Under the pieces are notes generated by a model. It saw nothing but the letters and a program-made list of their open reading frames with translations. It searched no databases and was not told where the DNA came from. 64,000 nucleotides of DNA from assembly GCA_964530825.1 (NCBI GenBank), contig CAZHCA010000003.1, positions 226,638 through 290,637 of the forward strand. Direction: 5' to 3'. Both the position numbers and the translations under genes were made by a program. This document shows positions 61,642 through 64,000 of the stretch, in pieces (position 1 is the first letter of the stretch; each line of letters opens with the position of its first letter). Source of the DNA: CAZHCA01 sp964530825 (GTDB taxonomy: Bacteria; Bacteroidota; Bacteroidia; Chitinophagales; Saprospiraceae).

Positions 61642-62202
61642 TTATGCTCCGTTTACGGCGAATAAATCTTCTCGTACTTTTTGTGCTTTGGCTTTGGCGC
61701 GCTTGATCTTCATTTTAACGGCACTCTCCGACTTATTTAGAATTTCCGAAATATCCTTAATCGAAAGATCATCCTGGTATTTCATTAATAAAATGGCCTT
61801 ATCACCAACCGGAATCTCGTCGAGTACCTCCCGCAACTGCCGGACCTCCATTTCAAGAAGGACCGCGTCAGGGACTTCATTATCGTCTGCCGGATCGGGG
61901 GCTTTTTCTAACTCGTCGGAAAAAATAGCGCCCCGTCGCTGGCTTTTGCGCAAGTAATCGATACAGTAGTTATAGGTGATAGAGTATACCCAGGTAGAAA
62001 ATTGGGCTTTTTCCCCAAACTTCGCCAGATTGAGGAAGATCTTGATAAAAATCTCCTGAGTGGCGTCCCGGGCTAGGGCTTCATCCTTTATTAAGGAAAG
62101 GCATTTGGCGAATACTTTTTTGGCGTAGCGGTTATACAGCAGGTTAAAGCAAATAGCTGCTTGGGTATCGAGGTAATTATGAATGACCTCGAGGTCTTTC
62201 AT
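61642..62202 (-). CDS. ECF-type RNA polymerase sigma factor
   Basis: A 186-residue sigma factor starting MKDLEVIHNY at ATG 62202; the frame is open upstream, but the inverted repeat there makes that part non-coding. Region 2 has RDATQEIFIKIFLNLAKF and FSTWVYSITYNYCIDYLRKS. Region 4 has IKDISEILNKSESAVKMKIKRAKAKA. It is followed at 3 bp by the 78-residue gene and then the MscS-like channel, so it may govern an envelope or osmotic response. A long inverted repeat in the leader might act in its control. Confidence 0.88.
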   Translation of the reverse strand: MKDLEVIHNYLDTQAAICFNLLYNRYAKKVFAKCLSLIKDEALARDATQEIFIKIFLNLAKFGEKAQFSTWVYSITYNYCIDYLRKSQRRGAIFSDELEKAPDPADDNEVPDAVLLEMEVRQLREVLDEIPVGDKAILLMKYQDDLSIKDISEILNKSESAVKMKIKRAKAKAQKVREDLFAVNGA

Positions 62203-62220
62203 TTCCTTGTGGCATCCTGC

Positions 62221-62292
62221 TTTCGACAAGGGGTACGTATTATTTACTACGAATATAAAACGAAATTGAAACTTGCTATACCCTTGTCGAAA
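62221..62292. repeat. Long inverted repeat in the leader of the ECF sigma gene
   Basis: TTTCGACAAGGGGTA (62221-62235) and TACCCTTGTCGAAA (62279-62292) are inverted copies, 14 matched bases with one extra G in one arm, and a 43-bp spacer. The near arm starts 19 bp before the sigma ATG. It could fold as an mRNA hairpin or be a paired protein site. Confidence 0.7.
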
Positions 62293-62437
62293 TTCAGCCT
62301 GTAGTTTGCACTTTAGACGTTGTGGGCCGTCAAAGGACACCGTTATTCGACTACTTTTTTAAGAAAATTTTAAGAACGCTTACCTGACAAAACGGGCCGG
62401 CAGGTCGATTAAAGCGACCAGCTCGTCGATTGACGCT

Positions 62438-63856
62438 CTACTTCCAAGCTACGTGATCGACGGTGTAATAGGGTCCGTCGGGAAGTTGGAAGAAAGGCGA
62501 ACGGTTGACACCGCTAACGCCTATACTGCCGTTGAATTGTAGGAATCCGTTGGAGCGCAGGTATTCGCTGTCAGCCGGCGTATCGGTATTTACGTAAATC
62601 GTACGGCACGCTTCCGAATCATCGAGGGCCGTAAGCATTAATGATTCGTGCGGTATCTCGTAGGGGTACCACATCGTTTCCCATTCGAAAAGTGAGTTGG
62701 GAACCAATAGCTTGGGATGGTCGGGATACATCTTTAACGTGGCCCGGATATATTCGTGCCGCTGATGGAAAAAATGGAGCTTTTCAACCATGCGATAAGT
62801 GCTGAATCCGATGAGGGCTACCGCTACCCATGCCCACCCGGGCCGGCGATTTTCCCGCAGGAAAAAATAGAAAGGTGTGGCCCAAATCATGCCGAATACT
62901 GCCAGATAGCCATCGAGTATAATATACACCCGGCCACGCAGGTAGGAATAGGTGAGTATATTAATAACGGTCCAGCCAATCGCTGCGAGAAGAATAAAAG
63001 CGCCGGCTCCTACTTTTTTTCGGAAAAAAAGCCATCCTAAGGTTCCCAGAAAAAGGACCGTTACAGGTAAATATTCGGATAAAAAATACGCCTCCAATGC
63101 CGTGAAGATGAAATAATCGTCCGGATGGATCCATAAGTCCCGCCATAGTTCTCGGTCAAACAATACACTCATCTTACCCGACTCATAGCTATCGCCCTGT
63201 ACCAACAAAAACTTCAGGGCAAGAACGGCCAATATGAAAGCCGGCATTACCCACGCACGGAGTGCCTTCCAGCGCCCATTGTACAGGCGCTCGAATACCA
63301 AAAAAGTCATTATGGGATAGATCAGCACCGCGTGAGCACCGAACAGGCCAACCAGACAAAGACTGACGACCAAAAAGTCAAGCGGCCGGAGGCGGTAAAG
63401 CGGTGCTCGGTGGGCCAGCCAGGCCAACAGTACCGAAGCGATAACGATAGCAAAGGTAATCTCAGAGATCGCAGCGTAAAACTTGTAACGCATCCCCAGG
63501 CATAGTGCAAATACCAGGAAAGTACCTCCAGCTACATTGCGAAACCCATAGCTGATCAAGATAAATAATAGGTAGAACCAAACGTAAAAAGAAGCGGAAA
63601 ATGCCTTTAGGGCATTGGCCAGGGATCCACCTGCCTGAATAGCCACCAGTGGCACCCACTGCGTCAGGTAACTGATGTAGCGATTGTGCTTGATGAAAAA
63701 TTCTTCGTAGGCGATAATATGGAAGGTGTAGTAAGCTGTATCGAAAGCGAGCAAGCGCTCGCGGAAAAAGAGTATGCAACAACCGATGAGGGCCCAGAAA
63801 AAGGCGTGGCCAGTGGCGAGCAGTATTTTTTCAGCCGGGGCAAGGTTCTTCCACAT
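62438..63856 (-). CDS. Polytopic membrane protein, possibly GT-C-like
   Basis: A 472-residue protein with about nine to eleven hydrophobic helices over the first 340 residues, then a soluble C-terminal domain (about 350-472) with VNTDTPADSEYLRSNGF. The periplasmic first loop has FDTAYYTFHIIAYEEFFIKHNR (about 38-59), which includes an Asp like the catalytic Asp of GT-C sugar transferases. No stronger signature was recognised, so the call is tentative. It lies between the rRNA operon end and the ECF sigma leader. Confidence 0.6.
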   Translation of the reverse strand: MWKNLAPAEKILLATGHAFFWALIGCCILFFRERLLAFDTAYYTFHIIAYEEFFIKHNRYISYLTQWVPLVAIQAGGSLANALKAFSASFYVWFYLLFILISYGFRNVAGGTFLVFALCLGMRYKFYAAISEITFAIVIASVLLAWLAHRAPLYRLRPLDFLVVSLCLVGLFGAHAVLIYPIMTFLVFERLYNGRWKALRAWVMPAFILAVLALKFLLVQGDSYESGKMSVLFDRELWRDLWIHPDDYFIFTALEAYFLSEYLPVTVLFLGTLGWLFFRKKVGAGAFILLAAIGWTVINILTYSYLRGRVYIILDGYLAVFGMIWATPFYFFLRENRRPGWAWVAVALIGFSTYRMVEKLHFFHQRHEYIRATLKMYPDHPKLLVPNSLFEWETMWYPYEIPHESLMLTALDDSEACRTIYVNTDTPADSEYLRSNGFLQFNGSIGVSGVNRSPFFQLPDGPYYTVDHVAWK

Positions 63857-63935
63857 AGTTGACGCTTAAGGATGAAAAATAGGCAAAAAAGCGGAAAATA
63901 CCGGGAAGTCGTTTTTCGTTCTGCCCCTAAACGAC

Positions 63936-63967
63936 AAAAGCCCTACCCCTTGAAGAGGCAAGGCTTT
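63936..63967 (-). terminator. Rho-independent terminator of the rRNA operon
   Basis: On the minus strand, AAAGCC (63967-63962) pairs with GGCTTT (63942-63937), with inner pairs between GCCTC and GGGGT, followed by TTTTGTCGTTT. It lies 16 bp after the 5S rRNA end, as expected for an operon read leftwards. Confidence 0.6.
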
Positions 63968-63983
63968 GTAAGTGTGTGTGGAG

Positions 63984-64000
63984 TTGGCAGCGACTTACTC
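63984..64000 (-). rRNA. rrf: 5S rRNA, 3' end only (cut by the window edge)
   Basis: Read on the minus strand, the last bases are GAGTAAGTCGCTGCCAA, close to the conserved 5S 3' end (GAGTAGGTCGCTGCCA). Only about 17 bases are visible. The terminator right after it supports the reading, and the rest of the rRNA operon should lie to the right. Confidence 0.65.

Noticed and set aside
62203..62340. N-terminal extension of the ECF sigma factor
   Set aside because: The frame is open, but the stretch contains the long inverted repeat and does not look like sigma region 1 or 2; ATG 62202 gives a normal length.
1..64000. CRISPR array, prophage, insertion sequence or transposase
   Set aside because: No regularly spaced direct repeats, no phage structural or integrase genes and no transposase motifs were seen while reading through the window.

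Overview
The window is a gene-dense, roughly 50% GC stretch of a Bacteroidota chromosome. Supporting marks are several secreted proteins ending in type IX secretion (T9SS) sorting domains, a PorZ-like T9SS component, phylum-typical families (DUF4271, DUF2851, DUF3078, RprXY-like two-component pair), a bacillithiol gene (bshA), a long Cys-rich RicT, and intergenic matches to the phylum-specific -7 element TAnnTTTG. Gene content and style fit the Saprospiria (Lewinella-like bacteria), but that rank is inference. No phage, insertion sequence, CRISPR array or tRNA was seen. It is core chromosome with a few unusual islands.

Layout. 1-2.0 kb: end of a secreted protein, then pssA-purS-rsmI behind a good promoter. 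2.0-6.5 kb: a T9SS cargo protein with dockerin-like repeats, an unrecognised 483-residue protein, and lpdA. 6.7-9.7 kb: holB-ricT (same order as in Bacillus) and a glutathione peroxidase. 9.9-14.6 kb: a PTPS/QueD enzyme, a T9SS cargo protein, then a two-gene redox module (FAD oxidoreductase plus membrane polyferredoxin) preceded by a CRP/FNR-like palindrome. 14.7-17.6 kb: overlapping lpxK-glycosyltransferase-ECF sigma operon. 17.7-21.1 kb: MurU-like nucleotidyltransferase, DUF554, DUF2851 (3' ends overlap antisense), folA. 21.1-26.6 kb: mreBCD-mrdA-capA cell-shape operon. 26.9-34.2 kb: a catalytically dead M16 peptidase, dnaN (with a perfect DnaA box upstream), a lipoprotein, nadD, porZ, bshA. 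34.3-37.1 kb: a large multidomain T9SS adhesin-like protein.

37.4-41.4 kb is the most unusual stretch: a MerR regulator whose cobalamin-binding domain lacks the usual histidine, a degenerate acyl-CoA-synthetase-fold protein without catalytic motifs, a secreted CotH-kinase-like protein, and a 43-residue membrane microprotein, closed by a strong terminator. 41.4-48.3 kb: ppiD, the RprXY-like pair, DUF4271, hemD, NUDIX hydrolase. 48.3-54.2 kb: fused acyl-CoA mutase icmF, DUF302, thrS. 54.3-60.4 kb: a mini protein that is little more than signal peptide plus sorting domain, an LpxD-type acyltransferase, a cold-shock-like protein, an NlpE-like protein, polA, DUF3078. 60.5-64 kb: ECF sigma-small protein-MscS operon with a long inverted repeat just upstream, a polytopic membrane protein, then the terminator and 3' end of a 5S rRNA gene, so an rRNA operon begins just beyond the right edge.

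Functionally the window joins envelope building (pssA, lpxK, lpxD-like, mre operon, MurU-like), T9SS export and its cargo, DNA replication (dnaN, holB, polA), cofactor pathways (hemD, nadD, folA, PTPS, bshA) and signalling (two ECF sigma factors, RprXY-like pair, MerR). All assignments come from reading motifs; no database search was possible.
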